From NCBI RefSeq assembly GCF_002080455.1, contig NZ_CP020555.1:4022001-4086000 (forward strand): a stretch of DNA of 64,000 nt, given 5' to 3'. The notes under the pieces were generated by a model, which searched no databases, was not told the DNA's origin, and saw only the letters and a program-made list of their open reading frames with translations. Below, one piece after another: positions 23,402-31,072 of the stretch (position 1 is its first letter; each line of letters starts with the position of its first letter). The DNA is from Streptomyces sp. Sge12. Its GTDB lineage: Bacteria; Actinomycetota; Actinomycetes; Streptomycetales; Streptomycetaceae. Made by a program: the position numbers and the translations under genes.

Positions 23402-24970
23402 ATGAGTACGCAGACCACCTCGTCGGCCGCGCCACCCGTGCAGGCGGAAAGTCAGCCGGGCCGCACCCTGACCCTGGCCGCCGTGCTCCTCGCGGTGTTC
23501 GTCGTCCCGATGTCGATCTCCGGCACGGCCGTCGCACTCCCCGACATCGGGGCCGACACCCAGGCCGGCCTCGCCCCCCTCCAGTGGGTGGTGAACGCCT
23601 TCAACGTGGCCTTCGCCTGCTTCACCCTCGTCTGGGGCTCCATCGCCGACATCGTCGGCCGGGTCAAGGCCTTCGCCGCCGGCGCCGCCGTCTACGCCGT
23701 GGCCTCGCTGGCCAGCGCGCTCGCCACCAATGTGCTGTGGCTCGACGGCGCCCGCGCACTCGCCGGAATCGGCGGCGCGGCGATCTTCTCCTGCGGCGCG
23801 GCGATCATCGCGACCGTGTTCGACGGCCCGGCGCGCGCCAAGGCGTTCGCCCTGTTCGGCACCGTCGCCGGCGTCGGCGTGGCGATCGGCCCCTCGCTGG
23901 CCGGCGTACTCGTCCAGGGCCTCGGCTGGCGCTGGGTGTTCGCGGTGCACGCCGTCGCCCTGCTCCTCGTACTCCTCGCGGTGCCCGCCATCGCCAAGGC
24001 CATGCCGGCCGACGGCGGCAGCGGCGCCAGCATCGACGTACCGGGCAGCGCGCTGTTCGTCGTCGCCATGGTGCTGCTGACCACCGCCATCGTGCAGGGC
24101 TCGCAGTGGGGCTGGGGCAGCCCGGGCGTGCTGGGGCTGTTCGCCGGCGCGGTCGTGGTCCTCGGGATCTTCGCCGTCGTCGAGAACCGCCGCGAACACC
24201 CCATGCTGGACCTGAGCGTGCTGCGCAACCGGCGCTTCGTCGGCCTGTGCCTGGTGCCGGTCGCCGCGTCCTTCGGGTTCGTCACCATGCTCACCTACCT
24301 CCCGAGCTACCTGACCGCCGCCACCGGCCGTGACACCGGCACCGCCGGCCTGATCATGCTGCTGCTCACCGCACCCGTGCTGATCTGCCCGATGCTCGCG
24401 GCGAAGCTGGTCACCCGCGGCGTCTCCGCGCTCACCCTCATCTACGTCAGCCTCGCCTGCCTCGTCGTCGGCGACCTCGCCCTCACCCTCTTCTCGCCCG
24501 ACGTGAAGATCCTCGTCGTCGCCCTGCCGATGCTCGTCACCGGCGCCGGCATGGGCCTGTCGGCGGGTCTCGTCGACGGCCAGGCGCTGGAACTGATCGA
24601 CCCGGCCAAGGCCGGCATGGCGGCCGGCTTCCTCAACACCCTGCGCCTGGGCAGCGAGGCCATCGCCGTGGCCGTGTACGGCTCGGCCCTCGCGACCGTG
24701 CTCGGCACCCGCATCCAGGACGGCATCGGCGACTACGCCGGCGCCGCGCAGCCGGACCAGGTCGCCGACCAGGCCGCGGGCGGCGACTTCGCCCGGGCCA
24801 CGGAGCTCTCCGGAGCGGTGGACACCGAGGGCTTCACCCACTTCCTCGCCCAGTCCTACGACTCCGCCTTCCACACCGTCCTGTGGGGACTGGCCGCGGT
24901 CTGCGTCGTCCTGTGCGCCGTGGTCGCCGCCCTGCTGCGCGGCGGCGGCACCGCCAAGAACGCGGCCTGA
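23402..24970 (+). CDS. MFS drug exporter, 14-helix DHA2 type
   Basis: 522 residues from ATG 23402 (GGAG 10 bases upstream). About 14 hydrophobic helices; motif A-like WGSIADIVGRVKAFAAG after helix 2, and the antiporter motif C GTVAGVGVAIGPSLAGVL in helix 5. This is the QacA/EmrB-like proton antiporter group typical of self-resistance exporters in Streptomyces. It is divergent from the ArsR gene, with the likely operator between them, so ligand-induced export of the aryl product is the natural reading. Confidence 0.88.
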   Translation: MSTQTTSSAAPPVQAESQPGRTLTLAAVLLAVFVVPMSISGTAVALPDIGADTQAGLAPLQWVVNAFNVAFACFTLVWGSIADIVGRVKAFAAGAAVYAVASLASALATNVLWLDGARALAGIGGAAIFSCGAAIIATVFDGPARAKAFALFGTVAGVGVAIGPSLAGVLVQGLGWRWVFAVHAVALLLVLLAVPAIAKAMPADGGSGASIDVPGSALFVVAMVLLTTAIVQGSQWGWGSPGVLGLFAGAVVVLGIFAVVENRREHPMLDLSVLRNRRFVGLCLVPVAASFGFVTMLTYLPSYLTAATGRDTGTAGLIMLLLTAPVLICPMLAAKLVTRGVSALTLIYVSLACLVVGDLALTLFSPDVKILVVALPMLVTGAGMGLSAGLVDGQALELIDPAKAGMAAGFLNTLRLGSEAIAVAVYGSALATVLGTRIQDGIGDYAGAAQPDQVADQAAGGDFARATELSGAVDTEGFTHFLAQSYDSAFHTVLWGLAAVCVVLCAVVAALLRGGGTAKNAA

Positions 24971-24977
24971 CCGCCCC

Positions 24978-25005
24978 GGGGGACTCGGCGACCGCCGGGT
25001 CCCCC
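24978..25005 (+). terminator. GC hairpin after the MFS gene
   Basis: GGGGGAC (24978-24984) pairs with GTCCCCC (24999-25005), and a CGGC/GCCG stem can form inside. It starts 8 bases after the exporter stop; the flavin monooxygenase starts 157 bp later. Confidence 0.5.
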
Positions 25006-25162
25006 ACCCGATCCACGCGACACCACCCGAGACCGGCCCGGCGCCCGCATCCCCCGTCGAGGCGCCGGGCCACCCTCGTCCCGCCGCGCCGGCACCACCG
25101 CGGTCCGCGCAGCGCACCGCGACCGGCCGGCCGGGACGGACCCAGGAAAGGACCCGCGCGCC

Positions 25163-26674
25163 ATGAACCGACCCCCGGACGGCCCCCGCCCCGCTCCCAC
25201 CCACGCCCAGGTCCTGGTCGTCGGGGGCGGGCCCGTCGGCATGCTCCTCGCCGCCGAACTCGGGCACCACGGCGTGTCCACCCTCGTGCTCGAAGCCGAA
25301 CCGCGGACCGTCGACCAGCCCAAGGCGGGCACGCTCCACGCCCGCACCGTGCAGGGCCTGGCCCGGCGCGGCCACCTGCACGCGCCCGCCGCGACCGAGG
25401 ACCGGCTCGGACGCAGTGCCGCCGACGCCTTCCACTTCGCGGGCATGCCGGGACTGGTCATCACCGCCCCCGCCACCGAGCCCGGACCCATCGTCGGACG
25501 CTCCCAGGCCGACCTGGAAAGGGACTTCGAGCAGCGGGCCCGCGAACGGGGCGTCACCGTGCTGCGCGGACACCGCGTCACCGACATCGGCCAGGGGCCC
25601 GACGCGGTCGAGGTCACCACCCAGGGACCGGACGGAGTCCGGCACTTCACCGCCGAGTACGCCGTCGGCGCGGACGGCGCCCGCAGCACCGTGCGCGAGC
25701 TGATCGGCTTCGCCGAGGACACCCATCCGGCGACCGTGTCCGCCCTGCTCGGCCTGGTCCGGCTGACCGACCCGGACAGCGTGCCCTACGGCTGGCACCG
25801 CACCCCGCGCGGCTGGACGGTCGCGGGCGTCAACCCGTACGGGCACAGCCGGTTCATCACCATCGACTTCCGCGGTCCGCACCCCGACCGGCACTCCCCG
25901 CTCACCCTCGACGAACTGCGCCGGGAGGGCGAGCGCATCCTCGGCCACGGCGTGCCGATGGCCGACCCGCTCTTCTTCTCCCGCTTCAGCGACTTCACCC
26001 GGCTGGTGCGCGACTACCGCCAGGGCCGGGTGTTCCTCGCCGGTGACGCCGCCCACGTGCACTTCCCCGTGGGCGGGCAGGGGCTCAATCTGGGTCTGCA
26101 GGACGCTCTCAACCTCTCCTGGAAACTCGCCCACACCCTCGCGGGCACCGCGGGCAAGGACCTTCTCGACACCTACGACGCCGAGCGCCGGCCCGCGGGA
26201 GCGCGCGTCATCGACAACACCCGGGCCCAACTCGCCCTGATGCGGCCGGACCCGAGCCTCGACCCGCTGCGCGACCTCGTCGGCGGACTCCTCGGGCTCG
26301 ACGACGTGAACACCCACATCGGCCACATGATCAGCGCCCAGGAGACGGTGTACCCCGCCCGCACCGGACGCGGCTCCCGCTGGGAGGGCCAGTTCCTGCC
26401 GAACCTGCCGCTCACCACCGACGACGGGCCCACCGACCTGACCCGGCTGCTGCTGCCGGGCCGTCCCCTGCTGCTCCTGCTCGGGGAGGCCGGCGCGGTC
26501 CACCGCGCTCCGGGCGACGGCTGGGCCCACGTGCTGCGCACGGTGTCCGCGACCACCGCCCGGCCGCTGCCCTGGGACGCCGTCCTCGTCCGGCCCGACG
26601 GGTACATCGCCTGGGCCCCGGACGGCGGTTCCCTCACCGGCACCCTGCGCCAGTGGTACGGCGAGCCCCGCTGA
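25163..26674 (+). CDS. FAD-dependent aromatic hydroxylase (class A monooxygenase) 2
   Basis: 503 residues; ATG 25163 preceded by AGGAAAGGA. FAD loop VLVVGGGPVGMLLAAEL, DG motif GADGARSTVREL and GD motif VFLAGDAAHVHFPVGGQGLNLGLQDALN are intact, with the C-terminal thioredoxin-like segment (LLLPGRPLLLLLGE...VLVRPDGYIAW). It resembles the polyketide/rifampicin-type hydroxylases more than enzyme 1 at 16586; the two share only the family motifs, so they should act at different positions. It is transcribed with or just after the MFS gene and away from the other tailoring genes. Product tailoring is more likely than drug inactivation, but the latter is possible. Confidence 0.85.
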   Translation: MNRPPDGPRPAPTHAQVLVVGGGPVGMLLAAELGHHGVSTLVLEAEPRTVDQPKAGTLHARTVQGLARRGHLHAPAATEDRLGRSAADAFHFAGMPGLVITAPATEPGPIVGRSQADLERDFEQRARERGVTVLRGHRVTDIGQGPDAVEVTTQGPDGVRHFTAEYAVGADGARSTVRELIGFAEDTHPATVSALLGLVRLTDPDSVPYGWHRTPRGWTVAGVNPYGHSRFITIDFRGPHPDRHSPLTLDELRREGERILGHGVPMADPLFFSRFSDFTRLVRDYRQGRVFLAGDAAHVHFPVGGQGLNLGLQDALNLSWKLAHTLAGTAGKDLLDTYDAERRPAGARVIDNTRAQLALMRPDPSLDPLRDLVGGLLGLDDVNTHIGHMISAQETVYPARTGRGSRWEGQFLPNLPLTTDDGPTDLTRLLLPGRPLLLLLGEAGAVHRAPGDGWAHVLRTVSATTARPLPWDAVLVRPDGYIAWAPDGGSLTGTLRQWYGEPR

Positions 26675-26685
26675 CGGGCGCGCCG

Positions 26686-26717
26686 GAGGGCGGGTGCGCA
26701 GCACCGCACCCGCCCTC
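26686..26717. terminator. bidirectional terminator
   Basis: GAGGGCGGGTGCG (26686-26698) and CGCACCCGCCCTC (26705-26717), a perfect 13-bp stem with a 6-base loop, sit between the convergent monooxygenase and P450 genes. Confidence 0.8.
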
Positions 26718-26751
26718 ACCGGCCCGCACTCACCTCAGCCGGAGCACCGGC

Positions 26752-27960
26752 TCACCAGCGCACCGGCAGCGAGGTGGGCCGGCGCAGCACCGTCCCGTTG
26801 TCCCAGGGCACCTCGGCCGGGTCGACGGCCAGGGCCAGGTCCGGGAACTCCTGCGCCAAGCGGGTCAGTACGGTCACGATCTCCATACGGGCCAGCGCGG
26901 CGCCCATGCAGTGGTGCATGCCGTAGCCGAACTGCAGGTGGCGCTTGGCGGAGGACCGGTCGGGGTCGACGGTCAGCGGCTCCGGGAACGCCTCGGGGTC
27001 CCGGTTGGCGGCGAAGGCGTCCGGGTAGACCACGCTGCCCGCCGGCACGAGCCCCTCGGTCGTCTGCAGATCCCGGCCCGCGATGCGCGGGAACGCGGAG
27101 ATCGTGCCCAGCGGGATCAGCCGGATCAGCTCCTCGGAGAGGCGCGGGGCGATCCCGGGATCGTCGGCCAGCCGGCGCCACAGGGCGGGCGCCGAGAGCA
27201 GCGCGTACAGCGACTTGGTCAGCACCGACACCACGTTCTGGTCGGCGCCCAGCAGCGAGCCGAAGAAGATGCCGGTCAGCTCGGCGTCGTCCATCGGCGG
27301 CTCGGCCCGGTCCCGGTCGGCGCGGAAGCGGTCGATCAGCCCGCCGGGCACCACCGGCCGGGCCCCGGTGACCAGGTCCTGGACGTATCCGTACACCCGG
27401 TAGAAGTGCTCCACCAGGTCCGGCACGTCCTCGTGCGAGGCGATCTGCACGATCCGCGCCGACGGCCGGAAGTACGGCACGTCCTCGATCGGTACGCCGA
27501 GGAAGTGCGCGTTGACGGTGATCGGCACCCGGTCGACGAGGTCGGTGAACAGGTCGGGGGACCCGGCCGAGCGCAGCCGCGCGATCCCCTCGTCCACCAC
27601 GCGGTCGAGCACCGGGCGCAGCCGCTCGGTGCCCGCCGCGCTGTAGTCGGCGGAGACGAAGCCGCGGACCCGGGCGTGGTGCGGGGCGTCCAGGTTGAGC
27701 AGCAGCTCCTTCGGCATCACGGTCGGCAGGAAGCTCGGCCCGTCCTCGACGTTGGTCTCGGTGCGGCCGGACGCAGGGTCGGTGAGCACCTTGTGCACAT
27801 CGGCGTAGCGCGTCAGGTGCATGACCTTGTGGCCGCTGGGCAGCTGGATGAGCGGGACGCCCTCCGGGCTGCGCTCGTCGAGCACGGTGAAGGCCGGGAC
27901 GGGATCGAGGTGGGGTATGTCCGCGACGGTGACGGCCGCGGACGTGACGGTAGTGGTCAT
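26752..27960 (-). CDS. cytochrome P450 with atypical I-helix
   Basis: 402 residues, soluble bacterial size. Heme loop FGYGMHHCMG gives the thiolate ligand Cys351; the K-helix ExxR is EELIR. The I-helix, normally A/G-G-x-D/E-T-T/S, reads GSLLGADQNVV, so the usual oxygen-activating threonine is replaced by Gln/Asn. Such P450s often catalyse unusual reactions or use substrate hydroxyls for proton delivery. It lies 27 bp downstream of the HAD gene in an afsA-HAD-P450 operon. P450s also act in butanolide and butenolide signal biosynthesis (for example with srr genes), so a signal-tailoring role is plausible; work on the aryl product is the alternative. Confidence 0.88.
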   Translation of the reverse strand: MTTTVTSAAVTVADIPHLDPVPAFTVLDERSPEGVPLIQLPSGHKVMHLTRYADVHKVLTDPASGRTETNVEDGPSFLPTVMPKELLLNLDAPHHARVRGFVSADYSAAGTERLRPVLDRVVDEGIARLRSAGSPDLFTDLVDRVPITVNAHFLGVPIEDVPYFRPSARIVQIASHEDVPDLVEHFYRVYGYVQDLVTGARPVVPGGLIDRFRADRDRAEPPMDDAELTGIFFGSLLGADQNVVSVLTKSLYALLSAPALWRRLADDPGIAPRLSEELIRLIPLGTISAFPRIAGRDLQTTEGLVPAGSVVYPDAFAANRDPEAFPEPLTVDPDRSSAKRHLQFGYGMHHCMGAALARMEIVTVLTRLAQEFPDLALAVDPAEVPWDNGTVLRRPTSLPVRW

Positions 27961-27987
27961 GTGTGCTCCGTGGGGAAGAGTGGTGCC

Positions 27988-28644
27988 TCAGACGAGGGCG
28001 GGCAGTCCGGTCAGGCCCGCCAGGTCGCGTACGGCCTGGGCGTTGTTGCGGAACTGCACCGCGCGCCAGCCGACCCGACGGGCCGCCGCGCAGTTCTCGG
28101 CGAGGTCGTCGACCAGCACGCACTCCTCGGCCGGCACCCCCGCCTCCTTCTCGGCCCGCCGGAAGATCTCCGGATCGGGCTTGCGGACGCCGATCCGGCA
28201 GGAGTCGACGATGCAGTCGACCTCGCCGACGGGCTCGACGATCGCGCGCCAGTAGGGCTCCCACTCGACAACGTTGTTGCTGAGGATGCCGACCCGGTAG
28301 CCGTGCTCCTTGGCGTGCAGGGCGGTTGCCACCATCACCGGGTTGGCGCGGACCCCCTCGAACCACTGCTGCCCGAACTGCTCGAAGCGCGCACGGGACA
28401 GGTCGATGCCGGGGTTGGCCTCCCCAAGGACCCGGACCATGGCGCGGCCCCATTCGGGCTCGGTGAGCAGGGCCAGTTCGAGGGGTGCCAGGGGTTCGTG
28501 GCCCAGTTCGGCGGCGACCGCGGCGAGCGCGGTCTTCATCTGGCGGGGCGTGATGCCCGTACGCACGTGGTACGAGTCGAAGAGGTCGTCGAGCGGCGGC
28601 GAGAGCACGCCACCGAAGTCGAACCAGATCATGGGCTGGGGCAC
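27988..28644 (-). CDS. HAD-superfamily (subfamily IA) phosphatase
   Basis: 218 residues; GTG 28644 with AAGGAG 8 bases upstream. Motif I is WFDFGGVL (nucleophile Asp9, with Gly where the second Asp of DxD usually lies, as in the YihX-like branch), motif II GILSNN, motif III lysine in RKPDPEIF, motif IV LVDDLAENC. It should dephosphorylate a small phosphate ester. AfsA-type enzymes make a phosphorylated butenolide that needs a phosphatase, and this gene directly follows afsA; that link is inference. Confidence 0.8.
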   Translation of the reverse strand: MPQPMIWFDFGGVLSPPLDDLFDSYHVRTGITPRQMKTALAAVAAELGHEPLAPLELALLTEPEWGRAMVRVLGEANPGIDLSRARFEQFGQQWFEGVRANPVMVATALHAKEHGYRVGILSNNVVEWEPYWRAIVEPVGEVDCIVDSCRIGVRKPDPEIFRRAEKEAGVPAEECVLVDDLAENCAAARRVGWRAVQFRNNAQAVRDLAGLTGLPALV

Positions 28645-28686
28645 TGCGGGATCTCCTTGTGTCGCCCGGGTACGGATGACGGGCTC

Positions 28687-29700
28687 TCAGACACCCGCGG
28701 TGGCGTAGCCGAACCGGTTCAGCAGGGCTCCGGCGATGGGGCTGGTCAGGGTGAGGTGCACCCGGGCCCGGGCGATCTGCTCCTCCTGGCTCATGGTGAT
28801 CTCGAAGGCCACCGAGTCCGCGGTCGGCGATTCCACGACCCGTACGAGACAGTCGGTGGGCAGTTCGAACTCACCGAAGCGGGTGAAGTCCGTCTCCACG
28901 CGCGTGAGGAGGAGCCCCCGCGGCGAGAGGCCGAACAGCTCGAACGCGGCGTGCACCGCGGACTGCCGGAAGCCCTCGAAGATCAGCGCACCCGGGATGT
29001 GGTCCAGCGGGTGGTCGAAGAGCGCCGGGTTCTCCTGGTCGACGATGACCTGGGTGAGCACCTCGTACTCGCGCACCTCGGTCTCGGACAGCACCACGTT
29101 CTGCGGGGAGATGCGGCCCACGGTGATCGGGGCGACGCGATGTCCGGTGTGGTGCGGGCGGGCGGTGCCCAGCGCGAGCGCGGCACGCCCCTTCTCGCGC
29201 ATCCGGTTCCAGGCGCGGCCCGGCATCCACTGGCAGGTGGTGCGCATGGTCGCGGCCTCCCGCCCGTCCACGGTCAGGACCATGTCGAGCGTGCTGCCGG
29301 TGACGACCCCGTCCCGGTGCTTCAGCGCCGCCTGCCGGGCGTGGATCTGCGCGTGGCCCGGCCGGGCGCCGATGTGCAGGGCGGTGACGTCGGTGACGAT
29401 CATCTCGCCGCCGTTGAAGATGAACTTCTCGTCGACGGCGGCGTCCAGGAAGGTGTGCGCGGTGTAGATCGACGCCTGGCGGAAGACCTCGACGAGGAGC
29501 AGCGGATCGTATACAGCGGGCGTGGTGACCTGGTCGTTGTAGTAGCTGTGCACCCGCGGGAGCTGCGCGGCGATCAAGTATTCGTCCTCGGCCAGCCGAA
29601 TGGAGTCGGTCAGGAACACCTCGCAGACGGCCGCTCTGTGCACCAGGGCCCGGGTCACGGTGCTCGAGTAGCTGAGTTCGGTTTCCAGGATCGTGGACAT
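28687..29700 (-). CDS. AfsA-type gamma-butyrolactone signal synthase
   Basis: 337 residues, two AfsA hot-dog repeats in tandem as in AfsA/ScbA. Repeat 1 (about 10-160): LVHRAAVCEVFLTDSIRL, VYDPLLLVEVFRQASIYTAH. Repeat 2 (about 175-325): NVVLSETEVREYEVLTQVIVD, HIPGALIFEGFRQSAVHAA. The matched E-x-x-R-Q motifs (EVFRQ and EGFRQ) are present in both. The family condenses a beta-ketoacyl carrier or CoA with dihydroxyacetone phosphate to start A-factor-type signals. ATG 29700 is preceded by GAGGGGGA. No TetR-type receptor gene is in the window. Some homologues make furan-type or other signals, so the exact chemical class is open. Confidence 0.9.
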   Translation of the reverse strand: MSTILETELSYSSTVTRALVHRAAVCEVFLTDSIRLAEDEYLIAAQLPRVHSYYNDQVTTPAVYDPLLLVEVFRQASIYTAHTFLDAAVDEKFIFNGGEMIVTDVTALHIGARPGHAQIHARQAALKHRDGVVTGSTLDMVLTVDGREAATMRTTCQWMPGRAWNRMREKGRAALALGTARPHHTGHRVAPITVGRISPQNVVLSETEVREYEVLTQVIVDQENPALFDHPLDHIPGALIFEGFRQSAVHAAFELFGLSPRGLLLTRVETDFTRFGEFELPTDCLVRVVESPTADSVAFEITMSQEEQIARARVHLTLTSPIAGALLNRFGYATAGV

Positions 29701-29725
29701 GGCTGAGTTCCCCCTCTTGCATGCA

Positions 29726-29765
29726 GGTACGCCTCCGAACGGAGGTACGCATGTGACCGTACCTT
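29726..29765. promoter_or_regulatory. repeat elements upstream of afsA, possible receptor-binding site
   Basis: GGTACGC occurs at 29726-29732 and again at 29744-29750 (18-bp phase), an inverted GTACC lies at about 29759-29763, and CCTCCG-AA-CGGAGG is a perfect 14-bp palindrome at 29732-29745. They start 26 bp upstream of the afsA start, where ScbR/ArpA-type receptors bind autoregulatory elements. The similarity to known elements is only general. Confidence 0.45.
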
Positions 29766-29917
29766 GATTGACCGCCCGACCACCGTGGCGTACGCCACTT
29801 CCATGGCGGATACACCGTTAACAACTCGTGTCGTAAGCAGCCGGAGGCTGTCCCGGAATAGCGCGTTTTGGAGCGCCTTGCGAAGCGTATCGCGCCAGGT
29901 CAGACGGGATTTCAGGG

Positions 29918-29944
29918 GCCCGCGGAGGAACTCCCTCCGCGGGC
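29918..29944. terminator. strong hairpin in the afsA-tRNA gap
   Basis: GCCCGCGGAGG (29918-29928) and CCTCCGCGGGC (29934-29944) give an 11-bp perfect stem with a 5-base loop. The ~540-bp gap 29701-30244 otherwise contains only the afsA upstream repeats and the tRNA terminator; 29766-29917 and 29945-30196 show nothing I can name. Confidence 0.5.
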
Positions 29945-30196
29945 GCCGCCGCCTGACGGGGCGTCCGATCGACAACCGGCGTTTCGGCCAACGGGCCGCC
30001 GCGCCCCCGCCCCGGCCGCGACCGGGCCCCGGTCGCCGCCCGGCCCCGGCTCCCGAACCGGCCCCCGGAGCCGACCCCGATGCACGCAGATGTCCGCCGT
30101 GGCCCGTTTTCGTCCCGTCGCCGACCCGTCGGGGCGCCCCCGACCGGCGGAACGCAGCAGGGAGCCACCCCCGCCGACCGTTGCCGGGGGAACGAA

Positions 30197-30239
30197 AAAT
30201 GCCCTCCGACACCGCGTTTCCGCAGGTCGGAGAGCATTT
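30197..30239 (-). terminator. tRNA-Ala terminator
   Basis: On the minus strand a 14-bp stem with one mismatch (arms 30226-30239 and 30197-30210) is followed by a run of T (complement of GAAAAA at 30194-30199). It starts 6 bases after the tRNA 3' end. Confidence 0.8.
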
Positions 30240-30244
30240 ATCTG

Positions 30245-30317
30245 TGGAGCCTAGGAGATTCGAACTCCTGACATCTGCCTTGCAAAGGCAGCGCTCTACC
30301 AACTGAGCTAAGGCCCC
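30245..30317 (-). tRNA. tRNA-Ala (anticodon TGC)
   Basis: 73 nt, starting GGGGCCTTAGCTCAGTTGG on the minus strand. The acceptor stem contains the G3:U70 wobble pair that identifies alanine tRNA; the anticodon loop is CTTTGCAAG with TGC; the T-arm is GTTCGAATC. CCA is not encoded and must be added, as is common in Streptomyces. Its 3' end faces the accessory block, so it is a candidate integration site. Confidence 0.95.
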
Positions 30318-30479
30318 ATGGAAGTGGACGCACCCCTCCCGCGCGGGCGGTGTGGTCGTTCCGCAGAACAGAGTACCGGGTGTACCCCCTCATCTCGCAA
30401 AATGATAGGGACTCCCGCCGTGCGACCACTCTCCGTAAGATGCTCGCGAGGTTCGCACCAGCGAAGGGGAGTAGTAAGA

Positions 30480-31028
30480 GTGGACGCAGTACAACAAGAG
30501 GCCACGGCCAGAGCCAGAGAGCTTCAGCGCAGTTGGTACGGGGAGCCGCTGGGAGCGCTCTTCCGCCGGCTCATAGATGACCTCGGCTTGAACCAGGCCC
30601 GCCTCGCTGCCGTCCTCGGACTGTCGGCGCCCATGCTGTCCCAGCTGATGAGCGGCCAGCGCGCCAAGATCGGGAACCCGGCCGTGGTCCAGCGCGTCCA
30701 GGCCCTCCAGGATCTCGCCGGCCAGGTGGCCGACGGAAGCGTCAGCGCGGGGGAGGCCACCGACCGGATGGACGAGATCAAGAAGACCCAGGGAGGATCC
30801 GTCCTCAGCAACAGCGGCCAGACCACCACCGGCTCCGGCGCACCCACCGTCAAGCGGGTCGTCCGCGAGATCCAGTCGCTGCTGCGCTCGGTCTCCGCGG
30901 CCGGCGACATCATCGACGCGGCGAACACCCTCGCCCCCAGCCATCCGGAACTGGCAGAGTTCCTCCGGGTGTACGGCGCGGGCCGCACCGCCGACGCGGT
31001 CGCCCACTACGAGGCCCACCAGAACTGA
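30480..31028 (+). CDS. helix-turn-helix DNA-binding protein
   Basis: 182 residues; GTG 30480 with AAGGGGAG 9 bases upstream. An XRE-like HTH spans about 25-65 (FRRLIDDLGLNQARLAAVLGLSAPMLSQLMSGQRAKIG). A predicted helical linker and a C-terminal helical region follow (REIQSLLRSVSAAGDIIDAAN, LAEFLRVYGAGRTADAVAHYE). Conserved in Streptomyces beside the Ser/Thr kinase gene and the gyr locus; no specific function known to me. The kinase starts 44 bp downstream, so co-transcription is likely. Confidence 0.8.
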   Translation: MDAVQQEATARARELQRSWYGEPLGALFRRLIDDLGLNQARLAAVLGLSAPMLSQLMSGQRAKIGNPAVVQRVQALQDLAGQVADGSVSAGEATDRMDEIKKTQGGSVLSNSGQTTTGSGAPTVKRVVREIQSLLRSVSAAGDIIDAANTLAPSHPELAEFLRVYGAGRTADAVAHYEAHQN

Positions 31029-31072
31029 CACGCACGACGGCGGACAACGGGTGACGGGGGACGGGCACAGCG

